NCBI GenBank assembly: GCA_945876435.1 | Contig: CAMCOD010000014.1 | Span: forward strand, 1 to 48,945 | Direction of reading: 5' to 3' | Source: an uncultured Clostridia bacterium | GTDB taxonomy: Bacteria; Bacillota; Clostridia; Oscillospirales; Ruminococcaceae | DNA: 48,945 nt | Shown: piece after piece, positions 42,176 to 48,945 of the stretch | How the letters are laid out: every line of letters begins with the position of its first letter | Numbering within the stretch: position 1 is the stretch's first letter | The notes under the pieces: model-generated | What the model was told of the DNA's origin: nothing | Databases searched by the model: none | The model's input: the letters and a program-made list of their open reading frames with translations, nothing else | Translations under genes and position numbers: made by a program

Positions 42176-43062
42176 CCTTTGCCCATCAGGTGAAGAACGA
42201 GGTTGCCCATAACAAGACCCTGCTGAATCATTATCCCACGGCGTTGCTTTACGGGATGCTGCTTTTTGGCCGCCGCTTTGATGAGGAAGCCATTCTGATC
42301 AGCACCGAGCACAAATCGGTTGCCCGGCTCTGTGCCCGGCTGATTTTTTCCCAAATTCCAATGGCTGCCAGCGTCACCACCAGGGAATACCGGGGAACCT
42401 TTGATAAAAGTACATATACCGTCACCGTTGACGATGAAAACGACCGGAAAACCGTTCTGGATTTCTTCCGGAAAGAGCCGGTGTTTACCAAACCCCAGTC
42501 CCTTCACGCCTTTCTGGCGGGAGCCATGCTTTCCGCTGGGAACCTGTCCAACCCGGAGAAGGACTACCACTTTGAGATCATCTGTCCCCGGCAGGATCTT
42601 GCCGACCAGCTGCTTGTGCTGCTGGAGCAGCTTGATATCCATGCCCATGTGATGACTCGCCGGGAGCTGCCGGTGGTTTATGTGAAGGACAGCCAGTCCA
42701 TCGAATCTTTGCTGACGCTGTTCGGCGCCCACAAGGCGGTGATGGACATGATGAACGTGAAAATCTATAAGGATATGCGCAATCAGGCCAACCGCATCAC
42801 AAACTGCGAGACCTCCAACATTATGAAAAGTGCCGGAGCAGCCGCAGTGCAGCTGAAGGATATCCATTATTTGCAGGAAAACCAACGGCTGGACACTCTG
42901 CCGGCGCCGCTGCGGGACACCGCGCAGCTTCGTTTGCAGTATCCGGAGGCCAGTCTGCGGGAGTTGGCGGAGCTTGGAGGCGTCTCCCGCAGCGGCATCA
43001 ACCACCGGCTGAAGAAAATTTCCGAGGCGGCCGCCCAGCTTCGGGAAGAAAAAGCCCTGTAA
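42172..43062 (+). CDS. whiA: WhiA DNA-binding protein
   Basis: Conserved Gram-positive regulator linked to cell division and chromosome segregation. The 296 residues contain the N-terminal TFAHQVKNEVAHN, a degenerate LAGLIDADG-type domain (FLAGAMLSAGNLSNPEKDYH) and a C-terminal helix-turn-helix (SLRELAELGGVSRSGINHRL). Slightly shorter than the usual 310-330 residues. Overlaps the GNAT stop as ATGA and is 22 bases before dnaE. Confidence 0.95.
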   Translation: MTFAHQVKNEVAHNKTLLNHYPTALLYGMLLFGRRFDEEAILISTEHKSVARLCARLIFSQIPMAASVTTREYRGTFDKSTYTVTVDDENDRKTVLDFFRKEPVFTKPQSLHAFLAGAMLSAGNLSNPEKDYHFEIICPRQDLADQLLVLLEQLDIHAHVMTRRELPVVYVKDSQSIESLLTLFGAHKAVMDMMNVKIYKDMRNQANRITNCETSNIMKSAGAAAVQLKDIHYLQENQRLDTLPAPLRDTAQLRLQYPEASLRELAELGGVSRSGINHRLKKISEAAAQLREEKAL

Positions 43063-43084
43063 CCGGGGAGAGAGGAGGGGTTCT

Positions 43085-46000
43085 GTGTCAGATTCTTTTG
43101 TCCATCTTCATGTCCACAGCGAATACAGCCTGCTGGATGGCGCCTGCCGCATCAAAAAGCTGGTGCAGCGGGCAAAGGAGCTGGGGCAGGAGGCGGTCGC
43201 TATCACCGATCACGGTGTTTTGTACGGCGCCATTGACTTTTATAAGGAATGTAAGGCCAACGGCATCCGGCCAATCATCGGCTGCGAGGTCTATGTGGCC
43301 CCGCGCACCCGTTTTGATAAGGTGCATAAGGTGGATACCAGCCCCTACCATCTGGTCCTGCTCTGCGAAAACGAAACCGGCTACAAAAACCTGATCAAGC
43401 TGGTTTCCCGCAGCTTTACCGAAGGTTTTTACTTCAAACCCCGTATTGACCGGGAGCTGCTCCGGGGGCATACAGAGGGTTTGATCGCCCTGTCCGCCTG
43501 TCTGGCGGGAGAGGTGCCCCGGGCGCTGGAGGATGGGGATTATGCCCGGGCCAAGGAGGCGGCCACCTTCTACCGGGACCTGTTCGGCCCGGAAAATTAT
43601 TTTATCGAGTTGCAGAATCACGGCATCGCCCTGCAGCAGCAGATCCTTCCCCAGCTCAAACGGCTGGCCAAGGAGCTGGGGGTGGGCCTTGTTGCTACCA
43701 ATGATGCCCATTATATTGCCAAAGAGGACGCGGAAATGCAGAAAGTTCTCATCTGTATCCAGACCAACCACACGCTGGATGAGGAGAACGACATGGAGTT
43801 TGAGACGGAGGAATTCTATCTCAAATCCCGGGCGGAAATGGAGGCTGCCCTCCCCGATTGTCCGGAAGCCATGGACAATACGGTGAAAATCGCCCGCCGC
43901 TGCTCGGTGGATTTCCAGTTCGGCCACCATATCCTGCCCCTTTACGAAGCGCCGGATGGCCGGGAGAACGGGGAATTCTTCCGGGATATGTGCTATCAGG
44001 GGCTGTACCGCCATTATGGACCCAATCCGCCTCAGGAATACATTGACAGGCTGGAATATGAGCTGAATGTGATCAGCAGCATGGGCTATGTGGACTACTA
44101 TCTTATCGTTTACGACTTTGTTCATTACGCCAAAAGCCGGGGGATCCCGGTAGGGCCGGGACGAGGCTCCGGCGCGGGCAGCATCGCCGCCTACTGCATC
44201 GGTATCACCGGCATCGACCCCATGAAATACAACCTGATTTTCGAGCGCTTCCTCAATCCGGAACGGGTCTCCATGCCCGACTTCGACATTGACTTCTGCT
44301 ATGAACGGCGGGAGGAAGTAATCGACTATGTCATCCAGAAATACGGCGCCGATCGGGTGGCGCAGATCATCACCTTTGGTACCATGGCGGCCCGGGGCGG
44401 CATCCGGGACGTAGGCCGGGTCATGGGGATGAGCTACCAGAAGGTGGACAGCGTGGCAAAGCTGGTGCCCACGGAGCTACACATCACTTTGGAGAAGGCG
44501 CTGGAGAAATCCTTGGACTTGAAGGCGGCTTACGACAACGATCCGGAGATCAAGCGGCTGCTGGATACCACCCTGAAAATCGAAGGAATGCCCCGCCACG
44601 CCTCCACCCATGCGGCAGGCGTGGTGATCGCCCGGGATTCGGTGGAAAAATATGTTCCTCTGGCGAAAAATGACGATGCTGTCGTTACCCAGTACACCAT
44701 GACCACCCTGGAGGAGCTGGGCCTGTTAAAAATGGACTTTCTGGGCCTGCGGAACCTGACGGTCATCAGCGACGCGGAAAAAATGATCCGCCAGTTTGAG
44801 CCAGATTTTGCTGTCGCCAACATCCCTATGGAGGATAAAGCAACCTTTGACATGATGTCCAAAGGACAGGCAAAAGGTGTGTTCCAGTTCGAGTCTGCCG
44901 GTATGCGGCAGGTGCTGGTGCAGCTGAAGCCGGTGTCGGTGGAGGATCTGATTGCGGTTATTTCCCTGTACCGGCCGGGACCTATGGATTCCATCCCCCG
45001 CTACATCCGCAACCGCCACAATCCCAAGGAAATTACCTACAAAACCCCGCTGCTCAAGGATATTCTGGATGTGACCTACGGCTGTATCGTCTATCAGGAG
45101 CAGGTTATGGAGATCTGCCGCAAGCTGGCGGGCTATTCCTACGGCCGCGCAGACCTGGTGCGCCGCGCCATGTCCAAAAAGAAGCACGACGTTATGGAGA
45201 AGGAGCGGAACAACTTTATCTACGGCGCCAAAAAAGAGGACGGAACGGTGGAATGTGTGGGTTGCATCGCCAACGGCGTCAGCGAGAAGGTGGCCAACGA
45301 GATCTTTGACGAAATGACCTCCTTTGCCTCCTATGCCTTCAACAAATCCCATGCCGCCGCCTACGCGGTGGTGGCTTATCAGACCGCTTATCTGAAGCGG
45401 CATTATCCCAGGGAATATATGGCGGCTCTGCTGACCTCGGTTTTGGACAATACGGATAAAATCATTGGCTATATCAGCGAATGTGAGAACCTGGGACTGA
45501 AAATTCTGCCGCCGGACATCAACAAAAGCGAAGGATGCTTCACAGTTGAGGGCGATTGTATCCGTTTTGGCCTGCTGGCCATCAAAAATACCGGCAGGGC
45601 GCTGCTGGATGACTTGGTCAAAGAGCGGGAGGAGAACGGACCCTTCGAAAACCTGTCGAATTTGTGCCAAAGAATGTACGGCAAAGATATGAACCGCCGG
45701 GCGTTGGAAAGCTTTATCAAAGCGGGAGCCTTGGACGGGCTGGGAGACAACCGTCAGACCATGCTTCAGGGATATGGCACCGTGCTCAACGCCATCGACG
45801 AGCAGCATAAAAACAATTTAGCGGGCCAGATCAGCCTTTTTGAGGCCATGATGGAGCCGGAACAGGCCAAAAAACACAGCCAGCATGCTTTGCCCAAGCG
45901 AGAGGAGTTTCCGCCCCAGATCCTGCTGGCCATGGAAAAGGAAGTCACCGGCCTTTACGTTTCCGGCCACCCGCTGACCCGCTATCAGCAGAAGGTGAAG

Positions 46001-46621
46001 GATTGGAACACCAAGCTCATCGCCGATATCAAAGGGGAGGAGTACCCTGACGGCAGTGTGGTGGAGGTGCTCTGCGTCATTGACAGCAAAAAAACCAAAG
46101 CGACTCGCAGCGGCGAGACCATGGCTTTCGCCAATATCGAGGATACCTCCGGCTCCATGGAGATGCTGGTGTTTCCCAAGGTGCTGTCCGAGAACCGGAA
46201 GCAGATGGAGGACGGAACCATTGTTTTGGTAAAGGGCCGGGTCAGCATGCGGGATGAGGAGGATGTGAAGCTGGTGGCTCTGTCTCTCCAGGACCCGGAA
46301 CAGGTGGAAAGAAAGACAGAAGCGCAGCCTCCTGTGTCCCCGGCGCCTTCTTCTCCCCAGAAAAAAGCCCCGGAAACTCCGAAAAAACAGCATCGACCCG
46401 GTTTGTATCTCCGGGTCGAGTCCCAAAAGGATCCCAAGCTGGTGAAAGCGAGCCAGTATTTGGCCATTTTTGAGGGAAGCTGTCCGGTTTATGTGTACTT
46501 CAAGGACCGGAAGAAGATGATGCTGGCGCCGCGCACCCTGTTCTGCGAGCCGAATACGCCGCTGATCGCCCAGCTTAAAGTCCTGTTGGGGGAGAAAAAC
46601 GTGGCCCTTGTGGAAGAATAA
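43085..46621 (+). CDS. dnaE: DNA polymerase III alpha subunit
   Basis: Replicative-type C-family polymerase of 1178 residues. Domains: N-terminal PHP (FVHLHVHSEYSLLDGACRI, about 5-23; ATNDAHYI), the palm with GPGRGSGAGSIAAYC and catalytic PDFDIDF (about 398-404), a thumb/fingers region with KPVSVEDLIAVISLYRPGPM, helix-hairpin-helix part, and an OB fold near 985-1070 (GETMAFANIEDTSGSMEMLVF). A Pro/Lys-rich linker (about 1080-1105) joins a small C-terminal domain. GTG start at 43085 behind GAGAGGAGGGG. Both dnaE and polC types exist in Clostridia; this is the dnaE type, without an exonuclease domain. Confidence 0.96.
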   Translation: MSDSFVHLHVHSEYSLLDGACRIKKLVQRAKELGQEAVAITDHGVLYGAIDFYKECKANGIRPIIGCEVYVAPRTRFDKVHKVDTSPYHLVLLCENETGYKNLIKLVSRSFTEGFYFKPRIDRELLRGHTEGLIALSACLAGEVPRALEDGDYARAKEAATFYRDLFGPENYFIELQNHGIALQQQILPQLKRLAKELGVGLVATNDAHYIAKEDAEMQKVLICIQTNHTLDEENDMEFETEEFYLKSRAEMEAALPDCPEAMDNTVKIARRCSVDFQFGHHILPLYEAPDGRENGEFFRDMCYQGLYRHYGPNPPQEYIDRLEYELNVISSMGYVDYYLIVYDFVHYAKSRGIPVGPGRGSGAGSIAAYCIGITGIDPMKYNLIFERFLNPERVSMPDFDIDFCYERREEVIDYVIQKYGADRVAQIITFGTMAARGGIRDVGRVMGMSYQKVDSVAKLVPTELHITLEKALEKSLDLKAAYDNDPEIKRLLDTTLKIEGMPRHASTHAAGVVIARDSVEKYVPLAKNDDAVVTQYTMTTLEELGLLKMDFLGLRNLTVISDAEKMIRQFEPDFAVANIPMEDKATFDMMSKGQAKGVFQFESAGMRQVLVQLKPVSVEDLIAVISLYRPGPMDSIPRYIRNRHNPKEITYKTPLLKDILDVTYGCIVYQEQVMEICRKLAGYSYGRADLVRRAMSKKKHDVMEKERNNFIYGAKKEDGTVECVGCIANGVSEKVANEIFDEMTSFASYAFNKSHAAAYAVVAYQTAYLKRHYPREYMAALLTSVLDNTDKIIGYISECENLGLKILPPDINKSEGCFTVEGDCIRFGLLAIKNTGRALLDDLVKEREENGPFENLSNLCQRMYGKDMNRRALESFIKAGALDGLGDNRQTMLQGYGTVLNAIDEQHKNNLAGQISLFEAMMEPEQAKKHSQHALPKREEFPPQILLAMEKEVTGLYVSGHPLTRYQQKVKDWNTKLIADIKGEEYPDGSVVEVLCVIDSKKTKATRSGETMAFANIEDTSGSMEMLVFPKVLSENRKQMEDGTIVLVKGRVSMRDEEDVKLVALSLQDPEQVERKTEAQPPVSPAPSSPQKKAPETPKKQHRPGLYLRVESQKDPKLVKASQYLAIFEGSCPVYVYFKDRKKMMLAPRTLFCEPNTPLIAQLKVLLGEKNVALVEE

Positions 46622-46632
46622 TAGAACCGTGC

Positions 46633-46670
46633 AAAGGGAACTTCTGTTTTTAAGCAGGAGTTCCCTTTTT
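46633..46670 (+). terminator. Terminator after dnaE
   Basis: AAAGGGAACTTCTG pairs imperfectly with CAGGAGTTCCCTTT (46655-46668) and is followed by T residues. Confidence 0.85.
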
Positions 46671-46756
46671 CCTTGGAATTGCAGCCCTTATCCTACTAAA
46701 AATGTACACTTTTTAATCTTCTTTTAAGCAATATAACATAAGATAACATCAGTGAG

Positions 46757-46785
46757 TTTACAAAACGAAAAAGCCATGTTATACT
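46757..46785 (+). promoter_or_regulatory. Promoter of the DeoR-phosphofructokinase genes
   Basis: TTTACA (46757-46762), a 17-base spacer ending TGT and TATACT (46780-46785), about 100 bases before the start. Confidence 0.78.
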
Positions 46786-46792
46786 AAACATG
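46775..46792 (+). promoter_or_regulatory. Inverted repeat overlapping the -10, probable operator
   Basis: CATGTT-N6-AACATG covers the -10 hexamer. A further CCATGTTA lies at about 46806, and AACAT/ATAACAT half-sites occur upstream (46735-46750). The DeoR-family protein encoded next is the likely ligand. Confidence 0.55.
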
Positions 46793-46888
46793 TATACGGT
46801 TATTCCATGTTAGAAATACCGAAAGAACGGCCTGACTTGGGGCCGTCAATGGGAGAAAAAGAAAGAATCAACAAGGGGGGAAAAGGGA

Positions 46889-47629
46889 ATGAATATTCTT
46901 CGAAGGGAAAATATGAAGGAATTTATTCGCCAGCATGGAATCGTCAGCCTGAAGGAGCTGTCTGCCGCCTTTCCCGATGTAAGCGTGATGACGCTGCACC
47001 GGGATCTCAGCTATCTGGCTGGAGAAGGGGAAATCCAGCGCATCCGCGGCGGCGCCAAATTCATCGGTGATCTTGGTGATTCCGAGGGGGATATTTCCAA
47101 CAAGTCTGCCAAGGACATTATTGCCAGAAAAGCGGTGGATTTTGTCCGGGAAGGCAGCGCCATCTATATTGATTGCGGCACAACCATGCTGGAGCTGGCC
47201 CGGATCATTCCGGATATGTATCTCAACGTTGTCACCTGCGGTGCCAATGTGGCCCTGGAAGTGGCAAAAAAAGTCCGTCCTACGGTCAATCTTTGCGGTG
47301 GTGTGCTGAACCGGAACAACCTGTCCACCACCGGAAACTTTGCGGAGATCATCCTGTCCCAGATCAACATTGATGTGGCCTTTGTTTCGGCCTCCGGCTT
47401 TTCCCAGGAGGGCGGTTTTACCTGTGGTTTTGAGTCACAGGCCTCCTTCCGCCGCCTGCTGATCGAGAAGGCGCGCTCGGTGATCGTCCTGATGGACAGC
47501 TCCAAGCTGGGCCGTATGCTGCCCTTTACGTTTGCGGAGATGAAAGACATCAACTATCTGATCAGCGACAAACAGCTGCCGCCCAATGTTCTGGAGCTGG
47601 CAAAGAGCTGTCAGGTTCAGGTTTTGTAG
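46889..47629 (+). CDS. DeoR-family transcriptional regulator
   Basis: A 246-residue sugar-phosphate-type repressor. The N-terminal winged helix spans about 1-60 (GIVSLKELSAAFPDVSVMTL, HRDLSYLAGEGEIQRIRGGA). The C-terminal DeoRC sensor has the phosphate-binding IYIDCGTTMLELARI and GFSQEGGFTCGF. ATG 46889 follows GGGGGGAAAAGGG. Directly upstream of the phosphofructokinase gene (13 bases), so it probably controls glycolytic flux in response to a sugar phosphate. Confidence 0.93.
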   Translation: MNILRRENMKEFIRQHGIVSLKELSAAFPDVSVMTLHRDLSYLAGEGEIQRIRGGAKFIGDLGDSEGDISNKSAKDIIARKAVDFVREGSAIYIDCGTTMLELARIIPDMYLNVVTCGANVALEVAKKVRPTVNLCGGVLNRNNLSTTGNFAEIILSQINIDVAFVSASGFSQEGGFTCGFESQASFRRLLIEKARSVIVLMDSSKLGRMLPFTFAEMKDINYLISDKQLPPNVLELAKSCQVQVL

Positions 47630-47642
47630 GAGGGAAATTTCC

Positions 47643-48860
47643 ATGAAAAATCTTTTGGTTGCTCAGTCCGGCGGCCCATCCGCCGCTATCAATGCCACAG
47701 TGGTGGGTGTTGTGGAGCGCGCGCTGTCCGGACAGGAAGTGGACCGGATCTACGGCGCCGTCAACGGCATTGCCGGTGTGTTTGACGAGCGTTTTATCGA
47801 TTTGGGGGAGCGTTTGGACTCCCCGGAAAAGCTGCGGACCCTGTATAACACTCCCGCGGCGGCGCTGGGTTCCTGCCGCATGAAGCTGAAGGGGGATGAT
47901 CCGGCCCAGTTTGAGAAACTGCTGCGGATCTTCCGCAAGCACGAAATCGCTTACTTCATCTATATCGGCGGAAACGACTCCATGGATACGGTTTATCAGC
48001 TCTCCCGCTACCTGAAGCAGCAGGGGATCGACGATATTTTCGTCATGGGAGCGCCGAAAACCATCGACAATGACCTGATGCTTACGGATCACTGCCCAGG
48101 TTACGGTTCTGCCGCCAAATATCTGGCTACCACCTTCGCGGAGCTGCGCCGGGACTGTGATGTTTATTATGTTCCTGCGGTTACCATTGTAGAGGTCATG
48201 GGCCGCAATGCCGGCTGGCTCACCGCAGCATCCGCCCTTTCCCGGCTCAACGGGGAGGACGGACCCAACCTGATCTACCTTTGCGAGACGGTGTTTGACA
48301 GCGAAAAGTTCCTCAGCGATGTGAAGGGGCTGCTGGAAACGGAAAAGGCGGTTCTGGTAGCGGTCAGCGAAGGGATCAAGGACGCCAAAGGCGCCTATAT
48401 CTGCGAAAAATTCAGCAGCGGTGCGGTGGATGCCTTTGGTCACACCCAGCTTTCCGGCACGGCCAAGGCTTTGGAATGTCTGGTGCGGGACCGCATCGGC
48501 TGCAAGGCCCGCTCCATTGAACTGAGCCTGATGCAGCGCTGCGCCGGTCATCTGGCCTCCGCCACTGACCTGCAGGAATCCCGTATGCTGGGCATGACGG
48601 CCGCAAATCTTTGCATCAGCGGTGTCAGCGGTAAAATGGCAACCATTGAACGGCTTTCCGATGAGCCGTATTCCGTCCGCTATGGCTGCGCCGACATTGA
48701 ACGGATCGCCAACGAGGAGAAAAAAGTGCCGCTGGAGTGGATCTCTCCTGCCGGAAACGACGTTACGCCGGAGCTGCTGGCCTATATGAAGCCGCTGATC
48801 CAGGGAGAAGAAAGCCAGAAATACGAAAACGGCGTTCCGCTGCACATTACTTTATATTAA
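47643..48860 (+). CDS. pfp: Phosphofructokinase, predicted pyrophosphate-dependent
   Basis: Phosphorylates fructose 6-phosphate at C1. The 405-residue protein has the PFK fold: AQSGGPSAAINATVVGVVE at the N-terminus, YIGGNDSMDTVYQL, GAPKTIDNDLMLTDHCPGYGSA and EVMGRNAGWLTAASAL. The two diagnostic positions read Asp112 in GGNDS (Gly in ATP enzymes) and Lys139 in PKTIDND (Gly in ATP enzymes), both known to go with pyrophosphate use; a reversible, ATP-sparing reaction is therefore predicted. Databases often label such proteins simply 6-phosphofructokinase. ATG 47643 follows TAGGAGGG; the open frame extends upstream only into the DeoR gene. Confidence 0.92.
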   Translation: MKNLLVAQSGGPSAAINATVVGVVERALSGQEVDRIYGAVNGIAGVFDERFIDLGERLDSPEKLRTLYNTPAAALGSCRMKLKGDDPAQFEKLLRIFRKHEIAYFIYIGGNDSMDTVYQLSRYLKQQGIDDIFVMGAPKTIDNDLMLTDHCPGYGSAAKYLATTFAELRRDCDVYYVPAVTIVEVMGRNAGWLTAASALSRLNGEDGPNLIYLCETVFDSEKFLSDVKGLLETEKAVLVAVSEGIKDAKGAYICEKFSSGAVDAFGHTQLSGTAKALECLVRDRIGCKARSIELSLMQRCAGHLASATDLQESRMLGMTAANLCISGVSGKMATIERLSDEPYSVRYGCADIERIANEEKKVPLEWISPAGNDVTPELLAYMKPLIQGEESQKYENGVPLHITLY

Positions 48861-48866
48861 CTTGGA

Positions 48867-48894
48867 AACAGTCCGCGAAAGCGGACTGTTTTTG
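48867..48894 (+). terminator. Terminator after the phosphofructokinase gene
   Basis: AACAGTCCGC (48867-48876), GAAA loop, GCGGACTGTT (48881-48890) and TTTT. Confidence 0.92.
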
Positions 48895-48907
48895 TTGTAT
48901 ATAAGAA

Positions 48908-48945
48908 AACCACTCGCTAGGCGAGTGGTTCAAAAGAGCCTACTG
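48908..48945. mobile_element. Possible end of an IS200/IS605-type element
   Basis: A perfect 10-bp stem with a TAG loop (AACCACTCGC 48908-48917; GCGAGTGGTT 48921-48930) followed by CAAAAGAGCCTACTG. This resembles the left-end hairpin and flank of IS200/IS605-like elements in Clostridia, as I recall. The element itself would lie beyond the window. A second terminator is the alternative, but there is no T-tract. Confidence 0.4.

Noticed and set aside
1-48945. CRISPR array or phage module
   Set aside because: No regularly spaced direct repeats and no phage structural or integrase genes are visible.

Overview
The window reads as chromosomal DNA of a moderately GC-rich, anaerobic, low-GC-lineage Gram-positive bacterium (Firmicutes, class Clostridia). 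The gene set supports this: PyrR attenuation, HPr kinase HprK with RapZ and WhiA, half-size chromate transporters, a DUF1836 protein, a two-component FecCD-type B12 importer and the anaerobic (cobalt-early) cobalamin pathway. The style resembles gut Oscillospiraceae/Ruminococcaceae, but this is an inference. Nearly all genes are on the + strand and are tightly packed, with 4-16 base overlaps and strong hairpin terminators.

Layout. 1-2.8 kb: a scrap of a mobile-element parA gene, then ftsH overlapping a DUF308 membrane protein gene. 2.9-14.5 kb: a promoter and cobalamin riboswitch lead into btuF-btuC-btuD, then (after an internal terminator hairpin) cbiA-cbiC-cbiD-cbiF-cbiG-cbiH and a three-domain cbiJ-cbiE-cbiT fusion. 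This is most of the corrin-ring pathway joined to corrinoid uptake. 14.5-16.6 kb: alpha/beta hydrolase, HAD phosphatase and GNAT acetyltransferase. 16.7-21.4 kb: an RND efflux pump with a large inserted coiled-coil-like segment, followed by its likely TetR repressor; a palindromic operator follows the promoter. 21.5-22.7 kb: two half-size chromate transporters. 22.9-27.2 kb: an AfuA/FutA-type ABC importer (lipoprotein, fused permease, ATPase) and a PHP phosphoesterase. 27.3-34.7 kb: a PyrR-controlled operon pyrR-pyrC-pyrF-carA-carB. 34.8-36.5 kb: tRNA-Lys(UUU) and a MATE exporter. 36.6-37.9 kb: divergent hemolysin III and DUF1836 genes around a shared control region. 38.1-43.1 kb: a small HPr-like protein divergent from hprK, then murB, rapZ, a GNAT gene and whiA. 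43.1-46.6 kb: dnaE. 46.7-48.9 kb: a DeoR-family regulator and a phosphofructokinase whose residues predict pyrophosphate use. The right end stops just after a hairpin resembling an IS200/IS605-type end.

The most notable observation is the carbamoyl phosphate synthetase small subunit. Its glutaminase domain has lost both the nucleophilic cysteine (now Gly255) and the catalytic histidine (now Val338), while carB looks complete, so the enzyme is predicted to use free ammonia. Second is the HPr-like protein next to hprK: it lacks the phosphorylatable histidine and has aspartate where regulatory Ser46 of HPr aligns. No CRISPR array, prophage or complete mobile element is visible, and I do not see a wholly novel multi-gene system.
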